Origin: an uncultured Gemmatimonadota bacterium
GTDB taxonomy: Bacteria; Gemmatimonadota; Gemmatimonadetes; Gemmatimonadales; Gemmatimonadaceae
Direction: 5' to 3'
Assembly: GCA_946480295.1 (NCBI GenBank)
Contig: CAMLIT010000169.1
Span: 1 to 6,648, forward strand
Length of the DNA stretch: 6,648 nt
Of the stretch, positions 1 through 4,734 are shown one piece after another. A program made the translations under genes and the position numbers. Positions within the stretch are counted from its first letter, which is position 1. Each line of letters starts with the position of its first letter. The notes beneath the pieces are model-generated. The model saw only the letters and a program-made list of their open reading frames with translations, did not search any database and had not been told where the DNA came from.

Positions 1-844
1 CAGCTCCACCGGCGTCATCGGCGTCCAGCTCCCGATCGAGAAGATCGAGCGCGGCCTCGCCGGCATGGCCGGCGACCTCCAGGACGATCCGCTCGTCGGC
101 GCCGAGGGGATCATGACCACCGACACCTTTCCCAAGGCGCTGTCGTGCACCGTGGGCGACGCGACCATCACCTGGGTCGCCAAGGGGTCGGGGATGATCG
201 AGCCGAACATGGCGACGATGCTCGCCTACATCTTCACCGACGCCGCGTTCGACGCGCCGACGCTCGACCGCCTGCTGCGCCAGGCCGTGCACGTCTCCTT
301 CAACATGCTGTCGGTGGACAGCGACACGAGCACGTCGGACACGTGCGCCATCCTCGCCAACGGCCACGCCGGCGCGGTGCCCGAAGCGGACTTCGCCGCC
401 GCGCTGACCGCCGGGTGCATCCGCATGACCGAGACGCTGGCGCGCGACGGCGAGGGCGCGACGCACCTCCTGCGCGTGACCGTCGGCGGCGCCCGCTCCG
501 AGGCGGAGGCGCGCGCCGTGGCGAAGTCGGTCGTCAACTCCCCGCTCGTGAAGACGATGGTGCACGGCGCCGACCCGAACGTCGGCCGCCTGCTCATGGC
601 CATCGGCAAGTGCTTCGGCTGCACGATCGACGCGGCGGCCACCGACGCGTGGATCAACGGCTACGCGGTCGTGCGCGGCGGACAGCGGCTCGACTTCGAC
701 GAGGCGACGGTGCGCCAGGCGCTCGGCGCGGAAGCCGTGGACCTCGTCATCGAGCTCGGCGTCGGCGACGGACGCGCGACGGCCTACGGCTGCGACCTCA
801 CCAAGGGCTATATCGACGAGAACGCGGCCTACTACTCGAGCTGA
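1..844 (+). CDS. argJ: Glutamate N-acetyltransferase / amino-acid acetyltransferase ArgJ, 5'-truncated
   Basis: ArgJ moves the acetyl group from N-acetylornithine to glutamate in the cyclic arginine pathway, and in bifunctional members also makes N-acetylglutamate from acetyl-CoA. The visible frame starts at base 2 and gives 280 residues up to a TGA at 842. It opens with the ArgJ signature STGVIG..LP, followed by TTDT.PK, KGSGMIEPNMATML, SVDSDTSTSDT, VNSPLVKTMVHGADPN.GR and the typical C-terminal DENAAYYSS. The conserved Ala-Thr pair in NMATML (Thr codon 215-217) is the family's self-cleavage site: that Thr becomes the N-terminal nucleophile of the beta chain, so most of the beta chain is here and the alpha chain is largely upstream of the window. 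The family is about 400 residues, so roughly 120 are missing on the left. The first Asn of the usual TSTND is Ser here. Whether the enzyme is mono- or bifunctional cannot be told from sequence. Confidence 0.96.
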   Translation, partial: SSTGVIGVQLPIEKIERGLAGMAGDLQDDPLVGAEGIMTTDTFPKALSCTVGDATITWVAKGSGMIEPNMATMLAYIFTDAAFDAPTLDRLLRQAVHVSFNMLSVDSDTSTSDTCAILANGHAGAVPEADFAAALTAGCIRMTETLARDGEGATHLLRVTVGGARSEAEARAVAKSVVNSPLVKTMVHGADPNVGRLLMAIGKCFGCTIDAAATDAWINGYAVVRGGQRLDFDEATVRQALGAEAVDLVIELGVGDGRATAYGCDLTKGYIDENAAYYSS

Positions 845-860
845 CGCGCGCCGGCGCGCG
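845..860. repeat. 16-bp perfect GC palindrome between convergent genes
   Basis: Alternating CG sequence forms a perfect palindrome centred on CC|GG immediately after the argJ stop and just before the end of the convergent methyltransferase gene. It could help end transcription from both sides, but it has no T tract and no natural loop, so a terminator role is only a guess. Confidence 0.25.
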
Positions 861-867
861 CGGATGC

Positions 868-1470
868 CTAACGCTCAGCGGCCCGGCGCGCGAGGACGTC
901 CACCACCGCGGCGCGCCCGTGGTGGTACTTCCCCTCGACGACGTCGCGCTCGATCTCACGCCCGATCTCCAGCGTCAGCCCCGGCAGGGCGGCCGCGATC
1001 TCCGCGAGCGTGGGGAGCAGCGCCTCGTCCTTCGGCCCGCCCGTCCCCAGCGCGACCTGCGCCGGCCGGTACGCCTCGAGCACGAACGCACCCCCAGGCC
1101 GCAGCCCCTCCGCGGCGGCGCGGTACACGCGCGATCGGAGCGGCAGCGGCAGGTGCATGAAGATCGTGACGATCCCCGCCCACGCGCCCGGCTCGATGAC
1201 GTACTCGGCGAGATCCGCCTGCACGGTCGTGATCCGCACGCCGCGCTCTTCCGCCAGCTCGCGGGCGCGCGCCAGGCCGACCGCCGAGCGGTCGAGCGCC
1301 GTGACCTCGTGGCCGAGCCTCGCGAGGTGCACGGCGTTGCGTCCCTGCCCTTCGGCCAGGCAGAGCACGGGCCCGGCGGGGATGTGGTCGGCCACGCTGG
1401 CGAGGAAGTCGTTAGGCTCCCTGCCGTAGACGAACTCCGGCTCGGCGTACCGTGCGTCCCACTCCGTCAT
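868..1470 (-). CDS. Class I SAM-dependent methyltransferase (TehB-like)
   Basis: A 200-aa small soluble methyltransferase of the class I Rossmann type. It begins WD.RY....FVYGREPNDFL, the N-terminal signature common in the TehB/thiopurine-like methyltransferase group. SAM-binding motif I is LCLAEGQGRNAVHLA (about residues 36-50), with acidic Asp60 in VTALDRS at the end of strand 2 for the SAM ribose, Asp86 after strand 3 (QADLAEY), and the post-strand-5 segment LRPGGAFVLEAY (123-134). The substrate is unknown. Relatives are annotated as tellurite-resistance or metalloid/thiol methyltransferases, but nothing here fixes that. A good ribosome-binding site (GAGGG, 4 nt before ATG) overlaps the stop codon of the upstream membrane gene, leaving a 7-bp gap, so the two are very probably cotranscribed. 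It is the last gene of a three-gene minus-strand cluster. Its 3' end faces argJ across 23 bp. Confidence 0.9.
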   Translation of the reverse strand: MTEWDARYAEPEFVYGREPNDFLASVADHIPAGPVLCLAEGQGRNAVHLARLGHEVTALDRSAVGLARARELAEERGVRITTVQADLAEYVIEPGAWAGIVTIFMHLPLPLRSRVYRAAAEGLRPGGAFVLEAYRPAQVALGTGGPKDEALLPTLAEIAAALPGLTLEIGREIERDVVEGKYHHGRAAVVDVLARRAAER

Positions 1471-1477
1471 CGGTCCC

Positions 1478-1957
1478 TCACCGCGATGCCGGTCGCGCCG
1501 CGGCGGCGGCCACCCGACGGTCCCCCAGCCGCTCGTCCGCGACGACCGGCGGCTCGCGGAAGACCGGCACGGCAGAGGTGGGGCTCACGGCCGCGCGCGA
1601 GGCGGCCAGCGTGCGCGTCCGTCGTCTGGCGATCACCGCGACACAGATGACGCCCATCGCGAGCGCCACCAGGTTCGCCTGCGAGGCGGGTACGCCACTC
1701 CCACGGAGCACGGCGCGCAGCGCGCTCAGCCCGAGCACGGCGGCGAGCGCCAGCTCCCCCCAGCGCGGCGCGCCCCAGCGCCCGCTGCGCGCGAGCACGA
1801 AGGCGCCGGCGGCGCCGAGGATCCCCGCCTCGAGGGGCAGCGCATGGCCGCCGTCGAGGTGCGGCGTGCCGTGGATCGCGAGGTCGGCGACGGCGGCGCC
1901 GAGCAGGATCGGGAGCCACGGGCGGCGTCGCCACGTGGTCAGCAGGGGATTGTGCAT
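1478..1957 (-). CDS. Four-TM hypothetical membrane protein
   Basis: A 159-aa protein of unknown function. Hydrophobic segments lie at about residues 14-30, 42-58, 68-86 and 93-111, with an Arg-rich start (RRR, 10-12) and an RRR turn after the last segment. This suggests an inner-membrane protein with a cytoplasmic, Ala/Arg/Pro-rich tail of about 45 residues. An IHGTPHLDGGHALPLEAG stretch between the first two helices carries three His and two acidic residues; whether it binds anything is unknown. The ATG lies 1 nt beyond the TGA of the upstream gene (TGAcATG) and has no clear ribosome-binding site of its own. That suggests translational coupling to the 94-aa protein. I do not recognise the family. 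Confidence 0.72.
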   Translation of the reverse strand: MHNPLLTTWRRRPWLPILLGAAVADLAIHGTPHLDGGHALPLEAGILGAAGAFVLARSGRWGAPRWGELALAAVLGLSALRAVLRGSGVPASQANLVALAMGVICVAVIARRRTRTLAASRAAVSPTSAVPVFREPPVVADERLGDRRVAAAAARPASR

Positions 1958-1958
1958 G

Positions 1959-2243
1959 TCAGGTGCGCGTAGCGGGCTCGGTGTGCGAGTGGAGCGACGG
2001 GACCTCGGACTCGGTACGGGCCTGCAGCAGCTCGCGGATCCCGGCGAGCTGTCGTTCGACGGAGGCGGTGGCCACGCTGTTCTTGTAGCCCATGATGATC
2101 AGCTTCACCGACACGAGGAACACGCCCGCCTCCAGCAGCATATCGTGCGTGAACCCCTTCACCACGAGCGCGACGGCGAACAGCGCGAAGGTGATGACGA
2201 TGACGGCGACGGAACCCGGATCGAAATGACGATGCGTGCGCAT
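1959..2243 (-). CDS. Small two-TM hypothetical membrane protein
   Basis: A 94-aa protein. The frame is open further upstream, but the ATG at 2243 is chosen because GGGGAGG sits 6 nt before it and the residues further upstream are low-complexity Arg/Ala/Ser without coding character. It has hydrophobic segments at about 11-29 (SVAVIVITFALFAVALVV) and 34-53 (DMLLEAGVFLVSVKLIIMGY), then a short amphipathic stretch (VERQLAGIRELLQAR, about 62-76) that could pair as a helix, and a polar His/Thr tail. The function is not recognised. It is the first gene of the minus-strand cluster with the four-TM protein and the methyltransferase, and is divergent to the selenoprotein gene across about 155 bp. Confidence 0.72.
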   Translation of the reverse strand: MRTHRHFDPGSVAVIVITFALFAVALVVKGFTHDMLLEAGVFLVSVKLIIMGYKNSVATASVERQLAGIRELLQARTESEVPSLHSHTEPATRT

Positions 2244-2280
2244 GTCCGGCCTCCCCGGCGGCCAGCTGTTGACGTTGCCG

Positions 2281-2291
2281 AGCATAATGTA
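2281..2291 (-). promoter_or_regulatory. Possible -10 element for the minus-strand membrane/methyltransferase cluster
   Basis: On the minus strand this reads TACATTATGCT, an AT-rich patch in otherwise very GC-rich DNA about 40 bp before the ATG at 2243. TATGCT or TACATT would each match TATAAT at four of six positions. No -35 match was found at normal spacing, so this is a weak call. Confidence 0.3.
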
Positions 2292-2345
2292 CGCGCGGCG
2301 GGCCGAGTCCGCTCGTCGCCTCGACGACCTCGCGCGTCGCGCATG

Positions 2346-2360
2346 TGGAACGCCTCGTGC
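2346..2360 (+). promoter_or_regulatory. Weak sigma-54-like element upstream of the selenoprotein gene
   Basis: TGGAAC, five bases, then GTGC. This resembles the -24/-12 consensus TGGCAC-N5-TTGC with the key GG and GC doublets at the correct spacing and two mismatches. Transcription would start near 2372, giving a leader of about 27 nt before the ATG at 2399. Chance matches are plausible in GC-rich DNA. Confidence 0.22.
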
Positions 2361-2398
2361 GACGCGCGCCGGCGATTCCGACTCACAGGATGTCGTCG

Positions 2399-2971
2399 AT
2401 GACAAACACCAGCCAGATCGAGTGGCGCCGCGACGTGGATGCCGCGCTCGCCGACGCGAAGATCGCGAACAAGCCCGTCCTGCTCGACTTCACGGCCGCT
2501 CCCGCCTGAGGGGGTTGTGCTCGGCTGGAAGCCGAGGTGTATCCCAACCCGCGCGTGACGGAGTTCATCAGCGCGCATTTCATCCCCGTGCGCGTCCACG
2601 TGAAGGAGCAGCCCACCATGTGGAAGCGATTCGGGATCCGCTGGACGCCGACCGTGATGATCGTGGCGCCCGACGGCAGCGAGGTGCGCCGCGTCGAAGG
2701 CTTCCTCCCCGCCGAAGAGCTGCTCGGCCAGCTCGAGCTCGGCCTGGGCGCGTGGGCCGTCGAGCGGAAGGACTGGAAGGAGGCCGAACGCTGGTTCGGG
2801 TCGAGCGTGGACGAGTTCCCGAACACCGAGGCGGCGCCGGAAGCGCTGTACTGGCGCGGTGTGGCGCGCTACAGCGAGACCCATGATCCGAAGGAGCTGA
2901 AGCAGCTCGGGCAGGAGTTCCGCAAGCGATATCAGGGCACCGGGTGGGCCAAACGAGCGTCCATCTGGTGA
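2399..2971 (+). CDS. Thioredoxin-fold selenoprotein (UGGC motif) with C-terminal TPR-like domain; TGA at 2507-2509 read as Sec
   Basis: A predicted 190-aa cytoplasmic thiol/selenol oxidoreductase. The frame from ATG 2399 (AGGA 8 nt upstream; an in-frame ATG at 2390 has no room for a ribosome-binding site) is continuous to the TGA at 2969 except for one TGA at codon 37. Residues 1-113 look like a thioredoxin fold: WRRDVDAALADAKIANKPVLLDF (helix, strand), then APA-U-GGC-ARLEAEVY with Sec37 and Cys40 in the CxxC position, FIPVRVHV, and WTPTV with the cis-proline Pro84, followed by DG.EVRRVEGF. Residues about 115-190 are helical and TPR-like (ERKDWKEAERWFGSSVDEFPNTEAAPEALYWRG in outline). Coding character is the same before and after the TGA. 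A hairpin fitting a bacterial SECIS follows the TGA. There is no signal peptide. The alternative is a Cys-to-stop nonsense mutation or sequencing error (TGC/TGT to TGA). The exact substitution at the active-site Cys plus the hairpin favours Sec. A gene caller would probably start at GTG 2537 and lose the active site. Confidence 0.85.
2507..2509 (+). other. In-frame TGA, predicted selenocysteine codon
   Basis: This TGA is in frame with both the upstream and downstream parts of the thioredoxin-like protein. It stands where the N-terminal, attacking Cys of CxxC would be (A-P-A-[TGA]-G-G-C-A-R-L). UxxC replacing CxxC is a known pattern in bacterial thioredoxin-like selenoproteins. Confidence 0.82.
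2510..2550 (+). promoter_or_regulatory. Candidate bacterial SECIS element
   Basis: The core is a perfect 7-bp stem, CTCGGCT (2520-2526) with AGCCGAG (2530-2536), closing a GGA loop (2527-2529). The 17-nt hairpin starts 10 nt after the TGA and its loop lies 17-19 nt after it. This agrees with bacterial SECIS rules: an apical loop with G in the first positions, about 16-37 nt downstream of UGA, inside the coding region. A lower helix is possible, for example GGGGU (2511-2515) with ATCCC (2541-2545), leaving a small internal loop. It also encodes A-R-L-E-A-E. SelB charged with Sec-tRNA would be the expected binding partner. No bulged U as in E. coli fdhF is evident, and that feature is not universal. 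Confidence 0.72.
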
Positions 2972-2980
2972 TCGCGCTCC

Positions 2981-3012
2981 GGCGGGACGGCGATCGCCAT
3001 CGCCGTCCCGCC
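2981..3012. terminator. Bidirectional stem-loop terminator candidate
   Basis: A perfect 14-bp inverted repeat (GGCGGGACGGCGAT with ATCGCCGTCCCGCC) closes a 4-nt CGCC loop. It starts 9 bp after the selenoprotein stop and ends 5 bp before the stop of the convergent gene, so it could end transcription from both directions. Neither side has a clear T tract (CCTGCTTCACTT follows on the plus strand), as is common in GC-rich genomes. Confidence 0.75.
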
Positions 3013-3017
3013 CTGCT

Positions 3018-3419
3018 TCACTTGCAGAAGTACGACAGCGCGACGTCGCCGAGCGTGCCGCGCAGCGCCGGCCCGAACCCTGGCATCTTGTTCACCGTCC
3101 GATCGGCGATGCGGTTCCGCGCCTCGTCGAGGTAGTACGTGTTCTCCTTCGCCGCGATGGTGTGCTTCGCGCAGTCGAACATGGCGAGGGTGTGCGACGC
3201 CGTCATCGTGCCCGACGACGTCTGCACCGGCGGCGTGAACTTCACCCGGACGAGCGCGGTGACGATCCCCTTCGACTTCCTCACGCTCCGCGGGGCGACA
3301 TAGACGTCGTTGCCGGCGGAGGTCTTCCCGATCTCCTTCCAGCGCCCCTGAGCGGCGGCATGGTGGACGGGTGCGAGCGAGAGCAGCGCCGTGACGAGAG
3401 CGGCGAACGCGATGCGCAT
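3018..3419 (-). CDS. Secreted surface-adhesin protein E-like protein
   Basis: A 133-aa exported protein. MRIAFAALVTALLSLAPVHHAAAQ is a standard signal peptide with cleavage expected after Ala-Ala-Ala at about residue 23. The mature part has the pattern of the surface-adhesin E family: W..I.....G..VYV.P.S (27-45), a strand reading VTALVRVKFTPPVQ with the T/S-rich S..T.ASHTLAMFDCA segment (Cys83), and a C-terminal LGDVALSYFC (Cys132). The two Cys could form a disulfide in the periplasm. Family members are small, beta-rich and poorly characterised, and the adhesin name comes from a Haemophilus protein, so an adhesive role here is not implied. ATG 3419 is chosen because it gives an exact signal peptide, although no clear ribosome-binding site precedes it. 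The frame extends further upstream without coding character. Confidence 0.72.
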   Translation of the reverse strand: MRIAFAALVTALLSLAPVHHAAAQGRWKEIGKTSAGNDVYVAPRSVRKSKGIVTALVRVKFTPPVQTSSGTMTASHTLAMFDCAKHTIAAKENTYYLDEARNRIADRTVNKMPGFGPALRGTLGDVALSYFCK

Positions 3420-3470
3420 CAGGGAGCGGGGTTGAGGTGGGACGACCCGGGCTCGAGCTGTCGTCGCGCC

Positions 3471-3476
3471 ACAATA
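3471..3476 (-). promoter_or_regulatory. Possible -10 element for the surface-adhesin E-like gene
   Basis: On the minus strand this reads TATTGT inside GCGATATTGTGG, four of six matches to TATAAT (TAT, then final T) and the only AT-rich patch in this gap. It would give a leader of about 45 nt before the ATG at 3419. No -35 match was seen. Confidence 0.3.
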
Positions 3477-3505
3477 TCGCTCGCGGGCCGCCACGCGCCA
3501 GCCGT

Positions 3506-3736
3506 TCACCGCAGCTTCAGCCGCCCCTCGAGAAAACCGAGGACCGCGCCGGCGAGCGGCAGCAGGACGAGGCACAGCACGCCGACGGCGATGCGGAGGC
3601 GTCCCGGCGGCCAGCGGCTGGCCACCAGCTCCGCGGCCGCATAGAGCAGCGTCGCGAGGGCGATCCCGACGAACAGCCCGAGGAGCGCCCCCGAGAAGGT
3701 GCTCCACGCGAGGATGCTTCCGCGGAACGCGCTCAT
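3506..3736 (-). CDS. Small two-TM hypothetical membrane protein
   Basis: A 76-aa protein of unknown function. It has two hydrophobic helices at about residues 14-36 (FSGALLGLFVGIALATLLYAAAE) and 47-68 (LRIAVGVLCLVLLPLAGAVLGF), joined by a short loop with ASRWPPGR, and a basic C-terminus (GRLKLR). ATG 3736 is preferred: GGAG lies 9 nt upstream and the helices start soon after it. The open frame further upstream runs into the neighbouring gene in a low-complexity Arg-rich reading. It lies 43 bp downstream of the PH-like membrane gene in the same direction, so cotranscription is likely. Glycine-spaced helices suggest packing or oligomerisation, which is inference only. Confidence 0.65.
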   Translation of the reverse strand: MSAFRGSILAWSTFSGALLGLFVGIALATLLYAAAELVASRWPPGRLRIAVGVLCLVLLPLAGAVLGFLEGRLKLR

Positions 3737-3779
3737 GCCGGCGCGCTCCACGTCGCCGCGCCGCGTGATCCGCGCGCGC

Positions 3780-4211
3780 TCATTCGTCGTCGCGCGGAGC
3801 TTCCTCGAGCGCGGCGACCAGCCGGTCGGGCTCGTCCGTGCCGAGGCGGAAGCGCTTGCCGTCGCGGAGCACGATCTCCACCGCCGGGCCGACGGCGACG
3901 TTGTACAGCATGCCGCGACGGGTGAAGCGGATGCCGATCCCCTCGAGCCAGGTGCTCCGCGTGGCCGCCGCACCCGCGATGTCCATCCGACGGACCACCT
4001 TCCCCCAGCCGCCGGGTCCGAAGCGGAAGCGCAGCGCCTGCCGATCCACCTCGACCGTCATCGTGCTGAAGAGAACGAGGAGCGCGGCGAGCGCCACCCC
4101 GAGCACCAGCAGCGCGCGCGAGCCGCCGCGCGCGACGTGAACGAGCACGGCGGCGATGAGCGCGGCGTTCAGGACGATCATGAACCGGCCGACCTGCGTG
4201 TGGCGATACAT
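3780..4211 (-). CDS. Two-TM protein with bacterial PH-like domain
   Basis: A 143-aa membrane protein. The N-terminus has two helices (about 10-27, MIVLNAALIAAVLVHVAR, and 33-50, ALLVLGVALAALLVLFST). It is followed by a beta-rich domain: MTVEVDRQALRFRFGPG, V.RMDIAGA, W..GIGIRFTRRGMLYNV, AVEIVLRDGKRF.LGTDEPDRLVAAL. The GIGIR..G.LYNV plus dGKRf.iGTDEP..L pattern is characteristic of small bacterial PH-domain membrane proteins. Their function is mostly unknown, and the domain should face the cytoplasm. ATG 4211 is chosen because MYRHTQ.G before the first helix is typical of such proteins. It has no ribosome-binding site, and a TAGCCT hexamer lies 7 nt upstream, so a leaderless message is possible. 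An in-frame ATG at 4181 is the alternative start. The acidic C-terminus (EEAPRDDE) is unremarkable. Confidence 0.75.
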   Translation of the reverse strand: MYRHTQVGRFMIVLNAALIAAVLVHVARGGSRALLVLGVALAALLVLFSTMTVEVDRQALRFRFGPGGWGKVVRRMDIAGAAATRSTWLEGIGIRFTRRGMLYNVAVGPAVEIVLRDGKRFRLGTDEPDRLVAALEEAPRDDE

Positions 4212-4218
4212 GCAGGAC

Positions 4219-4224
4219 AGGCTA
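4219..4224 (-). promoter_or_regulatory. Possible -10 hexamer for a leaderless PH-protein transcript
   Basis: TAGCCT on the minus strand ends 7 nt before the ATG at 4211, which itself lacks a ribosome-binding site. This TANNNT-plus-7 geometry is what a leaderless start would show. The match is short and there is no clear -35. Confidence 0.22.
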
Positions 4225-4293
4225 TGCGAGCCCGGCCCGGCACGCCACCCTCGCGCCCGCGTTCGCCGCGCACGAGACCATCGCGCGCCGGGA

Positions 4294-4309
4294 TGGAACG
4301 CTCCTTGAC
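4294..4309 (+). promoter_or_regulatory. Sigma-54-like -24/-12 promoter candidate for the 69-aa acidic protein
   Basis: TGGAACGCTCCTTGAC resembles TGGCACG-N4-TTGCW. The -24 part TGG.ACG and the TTG of the -12 part are in exact register, with two C-to-A changes, one of them in the usually important -12 GC doublet. Transcription would begin near 4320, just ahead of the strong ribosome-binding site at 4323. Promoter placement is good, but the match is imperfect. Confidence 0.35.
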
Positions 4310-4334
4310 GAGTCGTGGCGCTGGAGGAGATCCC

Positions 4335-4544
4335 ATGCACACGCCAGACGACAACCCGCTCGGCCTCGGCCCGCGCGACCGCGAGGGCTCCGATACCGGC
4401 TCCGTCGAGGACACGTCGTACGACGCCGCCGGCTCCGACCCCTATACGACGGGAGAGCCGGAGAAGGAGTTCGACGACCTGGAGCGGTTCGAGAAGTCGC
4501 TCGACGGGCAGCAGCTGCCCCGACCGGACGCGCCAGAGCGCTAG
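4335..4544 (+). CDS. Small acidic, disordered hypothetical protein (69 aa)
   Basis: ATG 4335 is fixed by a strong ribosome-binding site, GGAGGAG, ending 5 nt before it; the longer open frame to the left overlaps minus-strand genes and is spurious. The product is rich in Asp, Glu, Gly, Pro and Ser, with no hydrophobic core: DDNPLGLGPRDREGSD, then DTSYDAAGSDPYTTGEPEKEF and a single likely helix FDDLERFEKSLDG (about 46-58). It is probably an intrinsically disordered cytoplasmic protein. No family is recognised, and small acidic stress-associated proteins look like this. It is divergent to the PH-like gene across 123 bp and converges on the 53-aa basic protein, 13 bp away. Confidence 0.7.
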   Translation: MHTPDDNPLGLGPRDREGSDTGSVEDTSYDAAGSDPYTTGEPEKEFDDLERFEKSLDGQQLPRPDAPER

Positions 4545-4549
4545 CGCTC
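4536..4549. terminator. 14-bp perfect palindrome between convergent small genes
   Basis: GAGCGCTAGCGCTC spans the TAG stop of the 69-aa gene and lies 8 bp from the stop of the convergent 53-aa gene. As RNA it could form a 5-bp stem with a 4-nt loop and act as a weak bidirectional terminator. No T tract follows. Confidence 0.3.
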
Positions 4550-4557
4550 ACGCCCGC

Positions 4558-4719
4558 TCACTGCCCGCGCCGCCCGGACTTGGCGTTCGTCGCCTGCGGC
4601 TTGGCGCGGACTGGCGCGCGCGGAGGCGGCGCGGAGCGGCGCTCCTCGTCCTGGCGCACCGAGTTCCCCGGCCGCTTGTGCGAGAAGTCCGGGATGTCGT
4701 GATGGCCCTTGCGCTTCAT
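4558..4719 (-). CDS. Small basic hypothetical protein (53 aa)
   Basis: This gene is easy to miss because of its size. ATG 4719 is preceded by a near-perfect ribosome-binding site (GGAGGAGG, about 4 nt away), stronger than any neighbour's. The frame runs 53 codons to TGA at 4558. The product starts MKRKGHHDIPDFSHKRPGNSVRQDEERRS and ends in a Pro/Arg/Lys/Ala-rich tail (PPPRAPVRAKPQ, then KSGRRGQ). It is strongly basic with no hydrophobic segment, so it may bind nucleic acid or an acidic partner. The HHDIPDFSHKRPG segment reads like a short conserved motif, but I do not recognise it. The start is 15 bp after the stop of the secreted 162-aa protein, and that gap holds only the ribosome-binding site, so the two form one transcription unit. 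Confidence 0.68.
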   Translation of the reverse strand: MKRKGHHDIPDFSHKRPGNSVRQDEERRSAPPPRAPVRAKPQATNAKSGRRGQ

Positions 4720-4734
4720 GGCTCCTCCTCCCTG

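Noticed and set aside
226..657. 143-aa minus-strand open frame inside argJ
   Set aside because: Antisense shadow of a clearly conserved argJ coding region.
145..1650. 501-aa open frame on the plus strand
   Set aside because: Arg/Pro/Ala-rich shadow that overlaps argJ in another frame and the methyltransferase on the other strand; a GC-rich artefact.
2244..2405. N-terminal extension of the 94-aa membrane protein
   Set aside because: The extra residues are Arg/Ser/Ala-rich without a pattern, overlap the start of the divergent gene, and a good ribosome-binding site marks ATG 2243.
2537..2971. Stand-alone 144-aa gene starting at GTG 2537
   Set aside because: It starts inside the SECIS stem's 3' edge, in the middle of a thioredoxin domain, and lacks a ribosome-binding site and the first strand and active site; the longer read-through frame explains the sequence better.
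2399..2971. Pseudogene by a nonsense mutation
   Set aside because: There is only one stop, it lies exactly at the redox-active Cys, no frameshifts or decay are seen on either side, and a SECIS-like hairpin follows. Not fully excluded without the host's Sec genes.
3699..4334. N-terminal extension of the 69-aa acidic protein
   Set aside because: It overlaps the PH-like and two-TM genes on the other strand, while GGAGGAG directly before ATG 4335 fixes the start.
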